Source: an uncultured Pelagibacteraceae bacterium
GTDB taxonomy: Bacteria; Pseudomonadota; Alphaproteobacteria; Pelagibacterales; Pelagibacteraceae
Assembly (NCBI GenBank): GCA_902599335.1
Contig: CACKFA010000003.1
Span: forward strand, 62,001 to 126,000
Direction: 5' to 3'
Length of the DNA: 64,000 nucleotides
Under the pieces are notes generated by a model that did not search any database, was not told the origin of the DNA, and saw only the letters and a program-made list of their open reading frames with translations. Made by a program: the position numbers and the translations under genes. Positions within the stretch are counted from its first letter, which is position 1. The number at the start of each line of letters is the position of its first letter. Positions 8,790 to 19,098 of the stretch are shown here, in pieces.

Positions 8790-9530
8790 ATGACAAATAA
8801 ATATATGTATTTTGTAGCTAATTGGAAAATGTTTGGTGATTTAAGATCTCTAAATTCACTTGATAAAGTAATAAAGTTTTCAAAAAATAATAAAAAAAAT
8901 AAGTTAAAAATAGTTTATTGCCCACCAAATACATTAATTCGCCCATTATCGAGAAGACTTAAAAAAACAAAAATAGAGGTTGGTGCCCAAAACTGTCATC
9001 ACAGCTATGACTATGGTGCGTACACTGGCCAAGTAAATTCTACTATGCTTAAAAATGTTGGAGCAAAGTATGTTATTTTGGGACACTCAGAAAATAGACA
9101 ACTGGGTGAGACAGATAATTTAATTAATTTAAAAATAAAAAGTGCAATTAAATCTGGTCTCAAAATTATATTTTGTATTGGCGAAACCTTCAAAGAAAGA
9201 AGACAAAAAAAAACTAATCAAATTTTAAAAAGACAAATTGAAAAAGGATTAAAATCGATAAAGAATAAATCCAAAATTATTATAGCCTATGAACCAGTAT
9301 GGTCTATCGGCACGGGTGTAATTCCAAAAGAAGCTGATTTAAAGAAAACTATTTCATTTATTAAAAGTAGATTTATAAAAAAATATCCTAAAATTTTATA
9401 TGGTGGATCTGTAAATGCTAATAACGTAAGTATATTAAAAAAAATTCCCAACATTGATGGTTTTTTGATAGGAGGCGCATCACAAATTTCAAAGAAATTT
9501 ATTGATATAATTCAAAAAACCATTAATTAG
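8790..9530 (+). CDS. tpiA: Triosephosphate isomerase
   Basis: It interconverts dihydroxyacetone phosphate and glyceraldehyde 3-phosphate. The 246-residue TIM barrel has all catalytic residues: Asn11 and Lys13 (A-N-W-K-M), His99 (L-G-H-S-E), Glu168 (A-Y-E-P-V-W-S-I-G-T-G) and the G-G-S-V-N phosphate loop near residue 212. It leads a plus-strand run tpiA-secG-pyrG-kdsA-eno and diverges from ppiD. Confidence 0.97.
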   Translation: MTNKYMYFVANWKMFGDLRSLNSLDKVIKFSKNNKKNKLKIVYCPPNTLIRPLSRRLKKTKIEVGAQNCHHSYDYGAYTGQVNSTMLKNVGAKYVILGHSENRQLGETDNLINLKIKSAIKSGLKIIFCIGETFKERRQKKTNQILKRQIEKGLKSIKNKSKIIIAYEPVWSIGTGVIPKEADLKKTISFIKSRFIKKYPKILYGGSVNANNVSILKKIPNIDGFLIGGASQISKKFIDIIQKTIN

Positions 9531-9536
9531 ACCCAC

Positions 9537-9836
9537 ATGGAAACTTTATTATTAGTAATCAACATCATACTTGCAGTTATTTTAGTTCTTTTGGTTTTAT
9601 TGCAAAAATCAGAGGGAGGTGCTCTTGGTATTGGAGTTTCCCAAGAAAATTTTATGTTATCTAGATCAGCAGGCAGCTTCATGACAAAAGCCACTGCAAT
9701 TGTAGCAACACTTTTTATTATTTGTAGTCTGGCTCTAACAATAATTTCTAGAGCAGAACTTACTCCTACGGGGTCAGTATTGGATAAAGTTGAGGAAAAA
9801 ACTGAAGACACACCTTCAATTCCGGAAAACAATTAA
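9537..9836 (+). CDS. secG: Preprotein translocase subunit SecG
   Basis: This 99-residue protein is a small subunit of the SecYEG export channel. It has two hydrophobic segments (residues about 2-20 and 50-72) joined by the conserved cytoplasmic loop L-L-Q-K-S-E-G-G-A-L-G-I-G, with an acidic tail. It lies between tpiA and pyrG as in many proteobacteria, 6 bp after the tpiA stop. Confidence 0.93.
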   Translation: METLLLVINIILAVILVLLVLLQKSEGGALGIGVSQENFMLSRSAGSFMTKATAIVATLFIICSLALTIISRAELTPTGSVLDKVEEKTEDTPSIPENN

Positions 9837-9880
9837 TTAATCCTTTTCAATTCATTTTTTATTCGCTATAAGATACTTCC

Positions 9881-11497
9881 ATGGCGCGATATATATTTGT
9901 CACTGGCGGCGTGGTTTCCTCCCTTGGTAAAGGTCTATCTTCTGCATCCCTTGCTTATTTATTACAATCAAGAGGTTACAAAGTTCGTTTAAGAAAATTA
10001 GACCCATATCTAAATGTCGATCCAGGAACAATGAGTCCATTTCAACATGGTGAAGTTTTTGTAACAGACGATGGTGCTGAAACAGATTTAGATCTAGGTC
10101 ACTATGAAAGATTCTCTGGCGTTACTGCAAAGAAAACCGATAACATCACAACTGGAAAAATTTATAGCGATGTTCTTAAAAAAGAAAGAAAAGGTCAGTA
10201 TTTAGGTAAAACTGTTCAAGTAATTCCTCATATCACAGATAGAATTAAAGAATTTATAAAACACGATACATCTAAAGAAGATTTTGTAATTTGTGAAATA
10301 GGAGGAATAGTAGGTGATATAGAAAGTTTACCGTTTGTAGAAGCGATAAGACAATTTTCCAATGATATCGGTAAAAAAAATGCATTATTTATTCATTTAA
10401 CTTTAGTTCCTTATTTAAAAGCATCGGATGAAATAAAAACAAAACCAACACAACACTCAGTTAAAGAATTAAGAAGCATTGGGATTCAACCTGATATTAT
10501 TATTTGTAGATCAGAAAGACCTATACCTTTAGACCATAGAAAAAAAATATCTTTGTTTTGTAATGTTGATATTAAAAATGTAATTGAAACTGTTGATGTT
10601 AAAACTATTTATGAGGCTCCGATTAGTTTTTTCAATCAAAAATTAGATATTCAAGTTTTGAATTATTTTAAATTAAAAACAAAAAAACCTGCAAATTTGA
10701 ATCCTTGGAAAAAAATAACTAAAATTACTCTTAATACTAAAAGACATGTTAATATTGCAATTATTGGAAAATACGTTGAATTAAAGGATGCTTATAAATC
10801 TTTAGATGAAGCACTTACTCATGGAGGAATATCCAATAATCTTAAAGTTAATTTGGTAAGAATAGATTCTGAAAAATTAAAAGTTTCAGGAATAAAAAAT
10901 AAACTTAAAAATGTTTCAGGGATTCTAATTCCAGGTGGTTTTGGTAAAAGGGGAACTGAAGGTAAAATTGAAGCGATAAGGTATGCAAGAATAAATAAAA
11001 TTCCATTCCTTGGAATTTGTTATGGAATGCAAATGGCAATAATTGAATTTGCTAGAAATCAATTAAAGATTAAAAAAGCAACTTCTTCTGAGTTTGATAA
11101 AGGCGGTGTTCATATTATTGGCTTGATGCATGAATGGGAGAAGAGTGGTAGAAAAGTTAAAGGAACAGATAAAGACTTGGGAGGCACCATGAGACTTGGT
11201 TCTTATGATGCAATTTTAAAAGATAAATCTAAAATTAGAGATATTTATAAATCTAGATTAATCAAAGAGAGACATAGACATAGATATGAAGTGGATATTT
11301 CATATAAAGAAAAATTTGAGAAGAAAGGATTAATATTTTCAGGTTTATCTCCAGATCATAAGCTTCCAGAGATAATAGAAATTAAAAATCATCCTTGGTT
11401 TATAGGAGTTCAGTTCCATCCTGAATTTAAATCTAGACCTTTGAACCCACATCCTTTATTCTCTTCTTTTATCAAAGCAGCAAAAAATCATAGATGA
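9881..11497 (+). CDS. pyrG: CTP synthase
   Basis: It aminates UTP to CTP using glutamine and ATP. The 538-residue protein has an N-terminal synthetase domain ([13 protein letters not shown] at residues 6-18; [11 protein letters not shown]) and a C-terminal class I glutaminase with nucleophile Cys380 (G-I-C-Y-G-M-Q) and the H-P-E near residue 516. Its stop overlaps the kdsA start as ATGA. The 44-bp gap after secG has a TATAAG-like element and may carry a promoter. Confidence 0.97.
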   Translation: MARYIFVTGGVVSSLGKGLSSASLAYLLQSRGYKVRLRKLDPYLNVDPGTMSPFQHGEVFVTDDGAETDLDLGHYERFSGVTAKKTDNITTGKIYSDVLKKERKGQYLGKTVQVIPHITDRIKEFIKHDTSKEDFVICEIGGIVGDIESLPFVEAIRQFSNDIGKKNALFIHLTLVPYLKASDEIKTKPTQHSVKELRSIGIQPDIIICRSERPIPLDHRKKISLFCNVDIKNVIETVDVKTIYEAPISFFNQKLDIQVLNYFKLKTKKPANLNPWKKITKITLNTKRHVNIAIIGKYVELKDAYKSLDEALTHGGISNNLKVNLVRIDSEKLKVSGIKNKLKNVSGILIPGGFGKRGTEGKIEAIRYARINKIPFLGICYGMQMAIIEFARNQLKIKKATSSEFDKGGVHIIGLMHEWEKSGRKVKGTDKDLGGTMRLGSYDAILKDKSKIRDIYKSRLIKERHRHRYEVDISYKEKFEKKGLIFSGLSPDHKLPEIIEIKNHPWFIGVQFHPEFKSRPLNPHPLFSSFIKAAKNHR

Positions 11498-12318
11498 GTG
11501 CGATTAAAGTAAATTGTGAAAATATAGAAATTTCAAACAACAATAAGATTTGTATTATTGCAGGTCCATGTCAGTTAGAGACAGAACAACATGCAATGGA
11601 TATGGCTGGAAAAATTAAGGAAATTACTTCAAAATTTGGCCTTGGATTTATTTACAAAACCTCATTTGATAAAGCGAACAGAACTAGTTTAAAAGGAAAA
11701 AGGGGAGCAGGGTTAGATGCATCACTTCCTGTATTTGATAAAATTAAAAAGGAGCTGAACGTTCCTATTTTAACAGACATACACAATGCTGAACAATGTG
11801 AAATTGTTTCAAAACATGTTGATGTTTTACAAATCCCAGCTTTTCTATGTCGACAAACAGACTTATTAATTGCTGCGGCTAAAACAAATAAAATTATTAA
11901 TGTAAAAAAAGGTCAGTTCCTAGCACCTTGGGATATGGTGAATGTAACTAAAAAAATTTCAGACTCAGGAAATAAAAATATCCTAGTCACAGAAAGAGGT
12001 GCAAGTTTTGGATACAACACTTTAGTCTCTGACATGAGATCATTACCTATTATGGCAAAGAATGGTTATCCAGTAATTTTCGATGCAACTCATTCTGTTC
12101 AACAACCAGGTGGCCAAGGAGAATCCTCTGGTGGTCAAAGAGAATTTGTTAAATATTTAGCAAGAGCTGCAGTTGCGGTTGGAGTTGCAGGTGTATTTAT
12201 TGAAACGCATCAAGATCCTGATAATGCTCCTTCAGATGGACCAAACATGGTACCATTGAATAAATTAGAGAATCTATTAAAACAATTACACGATATAGAT
12301 AATCTAATTAAAAAATAG
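11494..12318 (+). CDS. kdsA: 3-deoxy-8-phosphooctulonate (KDO-8-P) synthase
   Basis: It condenses phosphoenolpyruvate and arabinose 5-phosphate to KDO 8-phosphate for the lipopolysaccharide core. The 274-residue barrel has I-I-A-G-P-C-Q-L-E (residues about 20-28), [24 protein letters not shown] and an E-T-H-Q-D-P near the end. With lpxI and lpxB it shows that the cell makes a KDO-lipid A type outer membrane. It overlaps pyrG by 4 bp and eno by 1 bp. Confidence 0.96.
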   Translation: MSAIKVNCENIEISNNNKICIIAGPCQLETEQHAMDMAGKIKEITSKFGLGFIYKTSFDKANRTSLKGKRGAGLDASLPVFDKIKKELNVPILTDIHNAEQCEIVSKHVDVLQIPAFLCRQTDLLIAAAKTNKIINVKKGQFLAPWDMVNVTKKISDSGNKNILVTERGASFGYNTLVSDMRSLPIMAKNGYPVIFDATHSVQQPGGQGESSGGQREFVKYLARAAVAVGVAGVFIETHQDPDNAPSDGPNMVPLNKLENLLKQLHDIDNLIKK

Positions 12319-13574
12319 TGAGTAAAATTTTAAAAGTAAAAGCACGTCAAGTTTTTGATAGTAGAGGAAATCCAACAGTAGAGGCAGAGGTTTATATAAA
12401 AAATAATAGCGCATCCGCTATTTGTCCTTCAGGCGCTTCCACAGGAACTTTTGAAGCTTTTGAAAAAAGAGATAAAAATAATAAACGGTATTTAGGAAAA
12501 AGTGTTTTAAATGCAGTTAACTTAGTTAACACAAAAATTTCAAAAAAATTAAAAGGACAAAGTATTCATAACCAAGAAAGAATTGATACATTGCTAATTA
12601 ACTTGGACGGCACAAGACAAAAAACTAATTTAGGAGCTAATGCAATGTTAGCTGTTTCTATGGCTGTTAAAAAACTTTCTGCAAAAGCAAAAAAATTACC
12701 TTTGTACAAAACTTTTTCTCAAAAAAATAACTTTCAATTACCTTATCCATTAATGAATATTATTAATGGTGGAGCGCATGCTAATAATGGTCTTAGAATT
12801 CAAGAGTTTATGATCAGACCTGATCGAGCAAAAAGTTTTTCTGAGGCAATGCGGATTTGTTTTGTTGTCATTAAAAACTTAAGTAAATTAATTAAAAACA
12901 AAGGTTTATCAACTTCAGTAGGTGATGAAGGTGGGTTTGCACCTATGATCAGTAGTAATAATCAAGCTTTAGATTTAATTGTGAGTGCAATTAAAAAATC
13001 GGGATTTATTAACGGTAAAGATGTTTCTATTTGTCTAGATGTGGCTGCTAATGAATTATATAAAAAAAACAAATACTCTATTCATTCAAAAAGTTATATT
13101 ACAGTAGATAAATCAATTAAAGAATATCAAAAAATTATTAAAAAATATAAAATTAAATCCATTGAAGATCCATTTGCTGAAAATGATTGGATGGCATGGA
13201 ATAAATTAATGAAATCAATAAAAAAAGTTCAGATCGTTGGAGATGATTTGTATGTAACAAATCTTGAAAGATTAAAGAAAGGTTTCTTAAATATTTCTTC
13301 AAATTCAATCTTAATCAAGTTAAATCAAATTGGCACTGTTTCAGAAACTTTAGATGTAATCAAATTTGCTCAAACCATTGGATATAAAACAATTATATCT
13401 CACCGATCGGGAGATAGTGAGGATACGTTTATTGCTGATTTAGCAGTGGGTACTAATTCAAATCAAATTAAAACAGGATCTTTAGCTAGATCTGAAAGGG
13501 TTGCAAAATATAATCAATTAATCCGTATCGAAGAAGAACTTGGAAAAAAAGCGAGGATGAATAAGATCAATTAA
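12318..13574 (+). CDS. eno: Enolase
   Basis: It dehydrates 2-phosphoglycerate to phosphoenolpyruvate, the substrate that the neighbouring KdsA consumes. The 418-residue protein begins K-V-K-A-R-Q-V-F-D-S-R-G-N-P-T-V-E and shows G-A-N-A-M-L-A-V-S-M-A near residue 110, V-G-D-E-G-G-F-A-P near 202 (Glu active site), V-G-D-D-L-Y-V-T-N near 310 and S-H-R-S-G-D-S-E-D-T near 360. The start is a GTG whose G is shared with the TAG stop of kdsA. Confidence 0.97.
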   Translation: MSKILKVKARQVFDSRGNPTVEAEVYIKNNSASAICPSGASTGTFEAFEKRDKNNKRYLGKSVLNAVNLVNTKISKKLKGQSIHNQERIDTLLINLDGTRQKTNLGANAMLAVSMAVKKLSAKAKKLPLYKTFSQKNNFQLPYPLMNIINGGAHANNGLRIQEFMIRPDRAKSFSEAMRICFVVIKNLSKLIKNKGLSTSVGDEGGFAPMISSNNQALDLIVSAIKKSGFINGKDVSICLDVAANELYKKNKYSIHSKSYITVDKSIKEYQKIIKKYKIKSIEDPFAENDWMAWNKLMKSIKKVQIVGDDLYVTNLERLKKGFLNISSNSILIKLNQIGTVSETLDVIKFAQTIGYKTIISHRSGDSEDTFIADLAVGTNSNQIKTGSLARSERVAKYNQLIRIEEELGKKARMNKIN

Positions 13575-13876
13575 TGCTTCGATTAATAAAAAGAAATTAT
13601 TTTTTATTAATATCTGTTTTTCTTATTTTCTATTTTGGTTTTAATTTAGTGTCTGGAGAGAGGGGTCTTTTTTCATACATAGAAAAAAAGGAACTTTTGT
13701 CTAACTTGAAAAAAGAAGAATTAACACTAACTAGTAAAATAGATGATATGGATCATAAAAATTCACTTCTAAGCACTAATTTAGATCTTGATTATATTGA
13801 GACTTTAATTAGAGAACGATTTTTGTTTGGAAAAAAAAATGAGACAATTTATATAATTAAAAAAGATGAAAAGTAG
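13574..13876 (+). CDS. FtsB/DivIC-type septum formation initiator
   Basis: This 100-residue bitopic protein has one membrane helix (residues about 10-27), then a coiled coil (about 33-72, heptads of Leu/Ile with charged residues). The [18 protein letters not shown] ending is the common C-terminal signature of alphaproteobacterial FtsB-like proteins. It would join the FtsBLQ divisome scaffold. It follows eno as usual. In many alphaproteobacteria pdhA-pdhB-pdhC-lpd come next; here the stop is read through directly into lipA, with an 11-bp overlap. Confidence 0.82.
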   Translation: MLRLIKRNYFLLISVFLIFYFGFNLVSGERGLFSYIEKKELLSNLKKEELTLTSKIDDMDHKNSLLSTNLDLDYIETLIRERFLFGKKNETIYIIKKDEK

Positions 13877-14786
13877 ACATCCAGAAAAAGAAAACAAACC
13901 GATTAATCCAATTAAAAAAAAACCTGAATGGATTAGATCTAAACTTACAAATAGTAAGGAATTCTTTTTAACCAAGACAATAGTGAATAATAATAATCTT
14001 GTAACTGTTTGTCAGGAAGCTAATTGCCCAAACATAACTGAATGTTGGAGTAAGCGACATGCAACTTTTATGATTATGGGAGACACCTGTACAAGAGCTT
14101 GTGCTTTTTGTGATGTTAAAACTGGTGTTCCAGGAAAATTAGATCAACTTGAACCTGTAAAGATTGCAGAAGCAGTAAAAAAATTAAATTTAAAACATGT
14201 TGTAATTACTTCAGTGGATAGAGATGACTTAAATGACGGTGGATCAGAACATTTTTTTGAAGTGATTAATCAAACTAGAAAATCAAACCCAAATACTACT
14301 ATTGAAGTTCTTACACCTGATTTTTTAAGAAAAGGAGATGCGTATAAAAAAGTTTTAGATGCTAAACCAGATGTTTTTAATCATAATATTGAAACTGTCC
14401 CTAGTCTTTATTTAAAAGTTCGACCTGGATCTAGATATTTTGCATCTTTAGAACTTTTGAAAAATGCAAAAAAAGTTAATAAAAATATTTTTACTAAATC
14501 AGGAATAATGGTTGGCTTAGGGGAAACAAGAGATGAAATTTTACAAGTCATGGACGATTTAAGAGCTGCAGATGTTGATTTCATAACGATCGGTCAATAC
14601 CTACAACCATCGATAAAACATTATCCATTAGATAGATATTACACACCAAAAGAATTTGAAGATTTAGGAATAATTGCAAAGGCTAAAGGATTTTTATTAG
14701 TGTCTTCATCCCCTTTAACTAGATCCTCATATCATGCAGATGAAGATTTTGCGAAACTTCAACAAAACAGATTAAAAAATAATTAA
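13866..14786 (+). CDS. lipA: Lipoyl synthase
   Basis: This radical-SAM enzyme inserts two sulfurs into octanoyl groups on 2-oxoacid dehydrogenase and glycine-cleavage proteins. The 306-residue protein has the auxiliary cluster cysteines C49-x4-C54-x5-C60 and the radical-SAM motif C75-x3-C79-x2-C82, and ends with the conserved [11 protein letters not shown]. The start lies inside the end of the ftsB-like gene. Its usual clients, the pyruvate dehydrogenase genes, are missing from this position but may be elsewhere. Confidence 0.96.
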   Translation: MKSRHPEKENKPINPIKKKPEWIRSKLTNSKEFFLTKTIVNNNNLVTVCQEANCPNITECWSKRHATFMIMGDTCTRACAFCDVKTGVPGKLDQLEPVKIAEAVKKLNLKHVVITSVDRDDLNDGGSEHFFEVINQTRKSNPNTTIEVLTPDFLRKGDAYKKVLDAKPDVFNHNIETVPSLYLKVRPGSRYFASLELLKNAKKVNKNIFTKSGIMVGLGETRDEILQVMDDLRAADVDFITIGQYLQPSIKHYPLDRYYTPKEFEDLGIIAKAKGFLLVSSSPLTRSSYHADEDFAKLQQNRLKNN

Positions 14787-15241
14787 TGCCAAAAGCATCA
14801 GTTAAGCGATTAATTGATAATAGAAAAGATAAGCTAATTGAGTTTGTATTAGATATTGAAAAATACCCAGAATTTATTCCTTTCTGTGATAATTCAAAAG
14901 TTTATGAGAGAATTGATAATGGAGAAACAATAAATATAATTGCGGATCTTACAATAGGTAAGGGGCCGTTTAAGGATACATTTAAAAGTGACGTTAAATT
15001 AAATAAAAAAAATGATCATATTCATGTTGTTAATTTAGGTGGACCATTAAACCATTTAGAAAATAATTGGAAATTTATTGAAATAGGAAATGATACTGAT
15101 GGTTACAAAACAGAAGTTTTATTTGATATTGATTTTGAAATCGAAAATAAGTTTTTAAATATTTTAATGACAAAATCTTTTCAATTTGGTTTGGAAAAGA
15201 TAGCAGACGCGTTTCAAAAAAGAGCTGAAAGTATTAAATAA
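14786..15241 (+). CDS. Coenzyme Q-binding protein, COQ10/RatA START-domain family
   Basis: The 151-residue protein begins like the polyketide cyclase/START family, with I-E-K-Y-P-E-F-I-P-F-C (about residues 27-37) and then alternating beta strands. In bacteria the family is annotated as ubiquinone-binding COQ10 or the ribosome-associated RatA; lipA-coq10-cinA is a common alphaproteobacterial order and favours the former. It shares one base with the lipA stop and overlaps convergent pncC by 8 bp at the 3' end. The exact ligand cannot be read from sequence. Confidence 0.8.
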   Translation: MPKASVKRLIDNRKDKLIEFVLDIEKYPEFIPFCDNSKVYERIDNGETINIIADLTIGKGPFKDTFKSDVKLNKKNDHIHVVNLGGPLNHLENNWKFIEIGNDTDGYKTEVLFDIDFEIENKFLNILMTKSFQFGLEKIADAFQKRAESIK

Positions 15242-15698
15242 TTTTACTGATTATCTTAATTACACTACCAACTGTTGATTTTTGAATTGAATTACGATTT
15301 TTTGATTTAAATTTATTTTCTTTAATAAGAAGAGTTTTACCTTTTTTAACTCCAATATAAACAAGACCAACTGGTTTTTCTTTTGATCCACCTCCTGGTC
15401 CAGCAATTCCTGTTATTGACACGTTGATTTTACTCTTTGAAATTTTAGATAAATTTTTAACCATTGCCTTACAACACTCATGGCTTACAGCACCATATTT
15501 TCTTATAGTATTTTTATTAATCTTTAATATTTTTATTTTAGCTTGATTAGAGTAAGTGGTCAGACCCATTTGAAAGTATTTTGATGAATTAGCTAATTTA
15601 GTTAAATTATGAGCCAATAATCCACCCGTACAAGACTCAGCTACCGATATAGTTAATTTTTTTTTAATTAATTTTTTATGAAGTAATTGAATATTCAT
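15234..15698 (-). CDS. pncC: CinA C-terminal domain, nicotinamide-nucleotide amidase type
   Basis: The 154-residue protein is the stand-alone CinA C-terminal domain, with S-V-A-E-S-C-T-G-G-L-L-A (residues about 18-29), Y-G-A-V-S-H-E, and S-I-T-G-I-A-G-P-G-G-G near residue 93. This domain (PncC) deamidates nicotinamide mononucleotide to nicotinate mononucleotide in the pyridine nucleotide cycle. No N-terminal MoCF-like domain is present. Its ATG start overlaps the pgpA stop by one base. Confidence 0.88.
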   Translation of the reverse strand: MNIQLLHKKLIKKKLTISVAESCTGGLLAHNLTKLANSSKYFQMGLTTYSNQAKIKILKINKNTIRKYGAVSHECCKAMVKNLSKISKSKINVSITGIAGPGGGSKEKPVGLVYIGVKKGKTLLIKENKFKSKNRNSIQKSTVGSVIKIISKII

Positions 15699-16189
15699 TA
15701 GAATTTTAAACTTATTAAATATATTAATATCATTGAATATAACCCTGCCATTATATCGTCCATAATTATTCCAAAATAGTTCTTATGGTTTTGATCAAAA
15801 TAACTTACTGGAAAAGGTTTTAAGATGTCAAAAAATCTAAAAAAAACAAAAGATAAAATATAATAAATTTCAATTGAAATACTTATTTGATTAGTTTGAT
15901 TTAAATATAATAACAAAATTAAAGGCATAGATTGCCCTAAAACTTCATCGATTACTATTTGTCTTGGATCTTTATTTTTAAATTCAGACTCAGATTCTTT
16001 TACTGCATAAAATGAGTAAAAGAATAAAAGTACAAAAAAAATAATTGAAAATTTAAGATCTGTGTAACCTAAAATTTCATAAGCTATATAAATAAAAACA
16101 GTTGTTACAGCAGAGGTTACAGTTCCAGGAATTTTGGTTAAATATCCATAACCAAAGAAGGTAGACAACAAAACATTAATTTTTTTCAT
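15698..16189 (-). CDS. pgpA: Phosphatidylglycerophosphatase A
   Basis: It dephosphorylates phosphatidylglycerol phosphate at the inner membrane to make phosphatidylglycerol. I chose the ATG at 16189, which overlaps the ispDF stop as ATGA; the start at 16204 would add five residues and 19 bp of overlap. The 163-residue protein shows G-Y-L-T-K-I-P-G-T-V-T-S near residue 15 and the conserved acidic I-V-I-D-E-V-L-G-Q near residue 83, plus three to four hydrophobic segments. It sits in an ispDF-pgpA-pncC minus-strand run that is common in alphaproteobacteria. Confidence 0.9.
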   Translation of the reverse strand: MKKINVLLSTFFGYGYLTKIPGTVTSAVTTVFIYIAYEILGYTDLKFSIIFFVLLFFYSFYAVKESESEFKNKDPRQIVIDEVLGQSMPLILLLYLNQTNQISISIEIYYILSFVFFRFFDILKPFPVSYFDQNHKNYFGIIMDDIMAGLYSMILIYLISLKF

Positions 16190-17286
16190 TGTGATATTGA
16201 GCAAATAACTTCACAAGCTATTGCTTTTTCCTTTCCAATTAAACCAAGTTTTTCTGCTGTTTTACCTTTTAGATTAATTAATTCTTTATCAATATTTAAT
16301 AAATTAGATAGAGATTTGATTATTTTATCACGATACTTTGAAACTTTTGGTTGTTCGCATATTAAATTTATATCTAAATTACTTATATAAAAATCATTAT
16401 TATTTAAAATTTCAAGAATATGTTTAAGCATTTTAGGGGATCTAATATTTTTATATTTTTTTTGATTATCTGGAAAATAAGTACCAATATCTTTTTTTCT
16501 CATGGCCCCAAGAAGAGAGTCGATTATTGAGTGAATAATCACATCTCCATCAGAATGTCCTTTAAGTCCTGAATGATATGGAATTTTTATACCACCTAAA
16601 AAAAGGTTTTTTCCCCTTATTAATCTATGAATATCAAAACCAATACCATAATAAGTTTTATTAGTGTTGATATCTTCTTTAAATGTAATTTTATTGTTTA
16701 AGTTTTCACCTTTAATAAATTTAACTTTTAAATTGTTTTCAATAAATAATGATGCTTCATCAGTAATTTTATTTTTTTGTTTATTTGAAAGAATATATAA
16801 ATCTTTAAATTTAAAAGCTTGAGGTGTTTGAGTTAAAATTGAATTATTTCGATTTAAGTTAAAAAGTTGGTTTTTTACTTTGTATTTAATGGAGTCTTTT
16901 GAATTTACAGAAGGTATTACAGCCTTATTTTTTTTAAGTGATTTAATTAGATTTTTTAAAAGTTTAATTGTGAAATTTGGTCTAGCAGCATCGTGAATTA
17001 GAACATTATTTGGTTTAAATTTTTTTATATATTTTAAGGCTATTAAGGAAGAATCAGATCTTTCTTTACCACCTTTTATAATTGATACATTTTTTGGAAA
17101 TTTTTCTTTAATGCCGTTTTTATTATTTACGACTAATATAATTTTTTTAAACAGCTTTGATTTCATTGCTTTTTCTAAAGAATGTTTAAAAAGAGGCTTG
17201 TTTTTATAAATATTGAATTGCTTTAGTTTGTTTGAATTAAATCTTTTGCTTTGTCCTGATGCTAGTATTATAAAATAATTATTCAT
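16186..17286 (-). CDS. ispDF: Bifunctional MEP pathway enzyme IspDF
   Basis: This 366-residue fusion carries two non-consecutive isoprenoid steps. The N-terminal IspD part (to about residue 208) is a CTP:methylerythritol-phosphate cytidylyltransferase with L-A-S-G-Q-S-K-R-F and H-D-A-A-R-P. The C-terminal IspF part (from about 211) makes methylerythritol cyclodiphosphate and has the metal-binding D218-I-H220, G-H-S-D-G-D and D-I-G-T-Y-F-P-D. The fused form is typical of alphaproteobacteria. Only 24 bp separate its start from divergent ntrY; dusB-ntrB-ntrC, often found here in relatives, are absent. Confidence 0.95.
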   Translation of the reverse strand: MNNYFIILASGQSKRFNSNKLKQFNIYKNKPLFKHSLEKAMKSKLFKKIILVVNNKNGIKEKFPKNVSIIKGGKERSDSSLIALKYIKKFKPNNVLIHDAARPNFTIKLLKNLIKSLKKNKAVIPSVNSKDSIKYKVKNQLFNLNRNNSILTQTPQAFKFKDLYILSNKQKNKITDEASLFIENNLKVKFIKGENLNNKITFKEDINTNKTYYGIGFDIHRLIRGKNLFLGGIKIPYHSGLKGHSDGDVIIHSIIDSLLGAMRKKDIGTYFPDNQKKYKNIRSPKMLKHILEILNNNDFYISNLDINLICEQPKVSKYRDKIIKSLSNLLNIDKELINLKGKTAEKLGLIGKEKAIACEVICSISQ

Positions 17287-17310
17287 TTATATGGTAGTTT
17301 TTATATTCAA

Positions 17311-19098
17311 ATGTACGAATTTATTAAAAAAAATATATATTTAATAATATTATTTATTATCACATTATCGATAGGTTTTTTAACCTTTTTAACTTTTATT
17401 GATAAAGGTTTTATTGAATTAACAGATCAAAATTTACAAATTTTATTAGTTTTAAACATTGTTCTTTTAATAGCACTTTTCGTTTTTATTTTTATTGAGA
17501 TTAAAAGTGCAATTAAAAATGATATTGATAAAGATGGTTTAAAATCCAATAAAAAATATATTACATACTTTGGTTTATTTACTCTAATTCCCTCAGTCTT
17601 AATTTCAATATTTTCACTCTTTTTATTTTCTTTTGCTTTAGAGAAATATTTTGACAAAAAAGTTACCACTGTTGTTAACAACTCTTATGAGTTAGCAAGG
17701 AATTATGTTGAGGAAATTAGAAATAAAATTCAATCTGATATTGTTTTAATAGCTTTTGATACCAATAAAAGTAAAAGATTTTTAAATGATAATCTAAATG
17801 AATATAAAAGGTTTTTAGAAACACAAAAATTAATTAGAAATGTTGATGAAATACACATCATAGATATAAACAAAAAACTTTTATTTTCAACTTTGAAAGA
17901 TGATCAGCAATATAACCCTCCAGTTGATAGAGCTTTAAATTTAGTTTTGGATGATGATCGTCCTTTGAAGATTATTAATGCGCCAGAAAACATTTCTGCA
18001 GCAATAATGAGGTTACAAAATTTTGAAGATAGATTTTTATATGTGATCAAGTATCTAGACAAAGATATTTCTAGATATTTAACAGAGTCTCAAGAAGCTA
18101 TTAATTTTTATTATACCGTTGAAGAAAAAAGTACCGGAATTAAAATTTCATTTGCTATTATTTATATTATTGTTGTTAGTGTTTTATTATTTGTCTCTAT
18201 ATCTATTGCTATCAGATTTTCATCAAGGTTTTTTAGATCTATCAACAACTTAATCATAGCTTCAACGTCTATTGGACAAGGAAATTTTAATGCAAAAGTT
18301 CCTGAAGTGAAGACGGATAAAGATTTAGAAACTTTAAATAAAAATTTTAACTTGATGATAGATAGACTAAAAAGTCAGCAAGAAAAGTTAATTATAAATG
18401 AAAGACATGAGGCCTGGGGAAGTTTGGCTAGGAAACTCGCTCATGAAATTAAAAACCCACTTACACCAATTCAATTGACTATAGATAGGTTAAAAAATAA
18501 ATATTCTAAACAATTAAATGAAAATGAAACTGAAAATTTTAAAGATAATTTAAAAGTTATAAATAACCAAATAAAACAAATTGAAAAATTGGTTAATGAA
18601 TTTTCTGATTTTGCAAGAATGCCTAAACCAATTTTTAGAGAGAATAATTTAGTAGATATAATTTATGAAAATATAAATTTACTTAAAGAATTAGACAATT
18701 CTATTGAGATTACTTTTAAAAAAAATTTTGATAAAATTATTTTAGAGAGCGATAAAGAGCAAATAAGTAGAGTTTTTTTAAATTTGATAAAAAATTCTAT
18801 AGAAAGTATTAACCAAAAAGCTAAAAATAATAACAATTTCAGTAAAAAAATTACTATTGAACTTACCCAAGATGATGACCACATTAATTCGACGATTGAG
18901 GATAATGGTATTGGTTTTAGTGAATTAAAAGATAATATTAAGAACATACTTAATCCTTATTTTACTACTAAGAAAAATGGAACCGGTTTAGGATTATCAA
19001 TAGTTAATAAAATAATTAATGATCACAATGGAAAAATAGATTTTATTTCAATTAAAGATGGTGCAAAAATTAATATAATGTTTTTAAAACAAAAATGA
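17311..19098 (+). CDS. ntrY: NtrY-type membrane sensor histidine kinase
   Basis: The 595-residue kinase has three N-terminal membrane helices (about 10-30, 42-62, 88-110), a periplasmic-sized sensing region to about 272, a fourth helix (about 275-300), a HAMP-like linker, then HisKA with the phosphorylated His378 (L-A-H-E-I-K-N-P-L) and an ATPase domain (N-L-I-K-N-S; D-N-G-I-G-F; G-T-G-L-G-L-S-I-V). Most NtrY proteins are about 730-770 residues with a PAS domain between HAMP and HisKA; there is no room for PAS here. It overlaps ntrX by 4 bp. NtrY/NtrX systems are linked to nitrogen status, redox and envelope control; the signal here is unknown. Confidence 0.9.
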   Translation: MYEFIKKNIYLIILFIITLSIGFLTFLTFIDKGFIELTDQNLQILLVLNIVLLIALFVFIFIEIKSAIKNDIDKDGLKSNKKYITYFGLFTLIPSVLISIFSLFLFSFALEKYFDKKVTTVVNNSYELARNYVEEIRNKIQSDIVLIAFDTNKSKRFLNDNLNEYKRFLETQKLIRNVDEIHIIDINKKLLFSTLKDDQQYNPPVDRALNLVLDDDRPLKIINAPENISAAIMRLQNFEDRFLYVIKYLDKDISRYLTESQEAINFYYTVEEKSTGIKISFAIIYIIVVSVLLFVSISIAIRFSSRFFRSINNLIIASTSIGQGNFNAKVPEVKTDKDLETLNKNFNLMIDRLKSQQEKLIINERHEAWGSLARKLAHEIKNPLTPIQLTIDRLKNKYSKQLNENETENFKDNLKVINNQIKQIEKLVNEFSDFARMPKPIFRENNLVDIIYENINLLKELDNSIEITFKKNFDKIILESDKEQISRVFLNLIKNSIESINQKAKNNNNFSKKITIELTQDDDHINSTIEDNGIGFSELKDNIKNILNPYFTTKKNGTGLGLSIVNKIINDHNGKIDFISIKDGAKINIMFLKQK

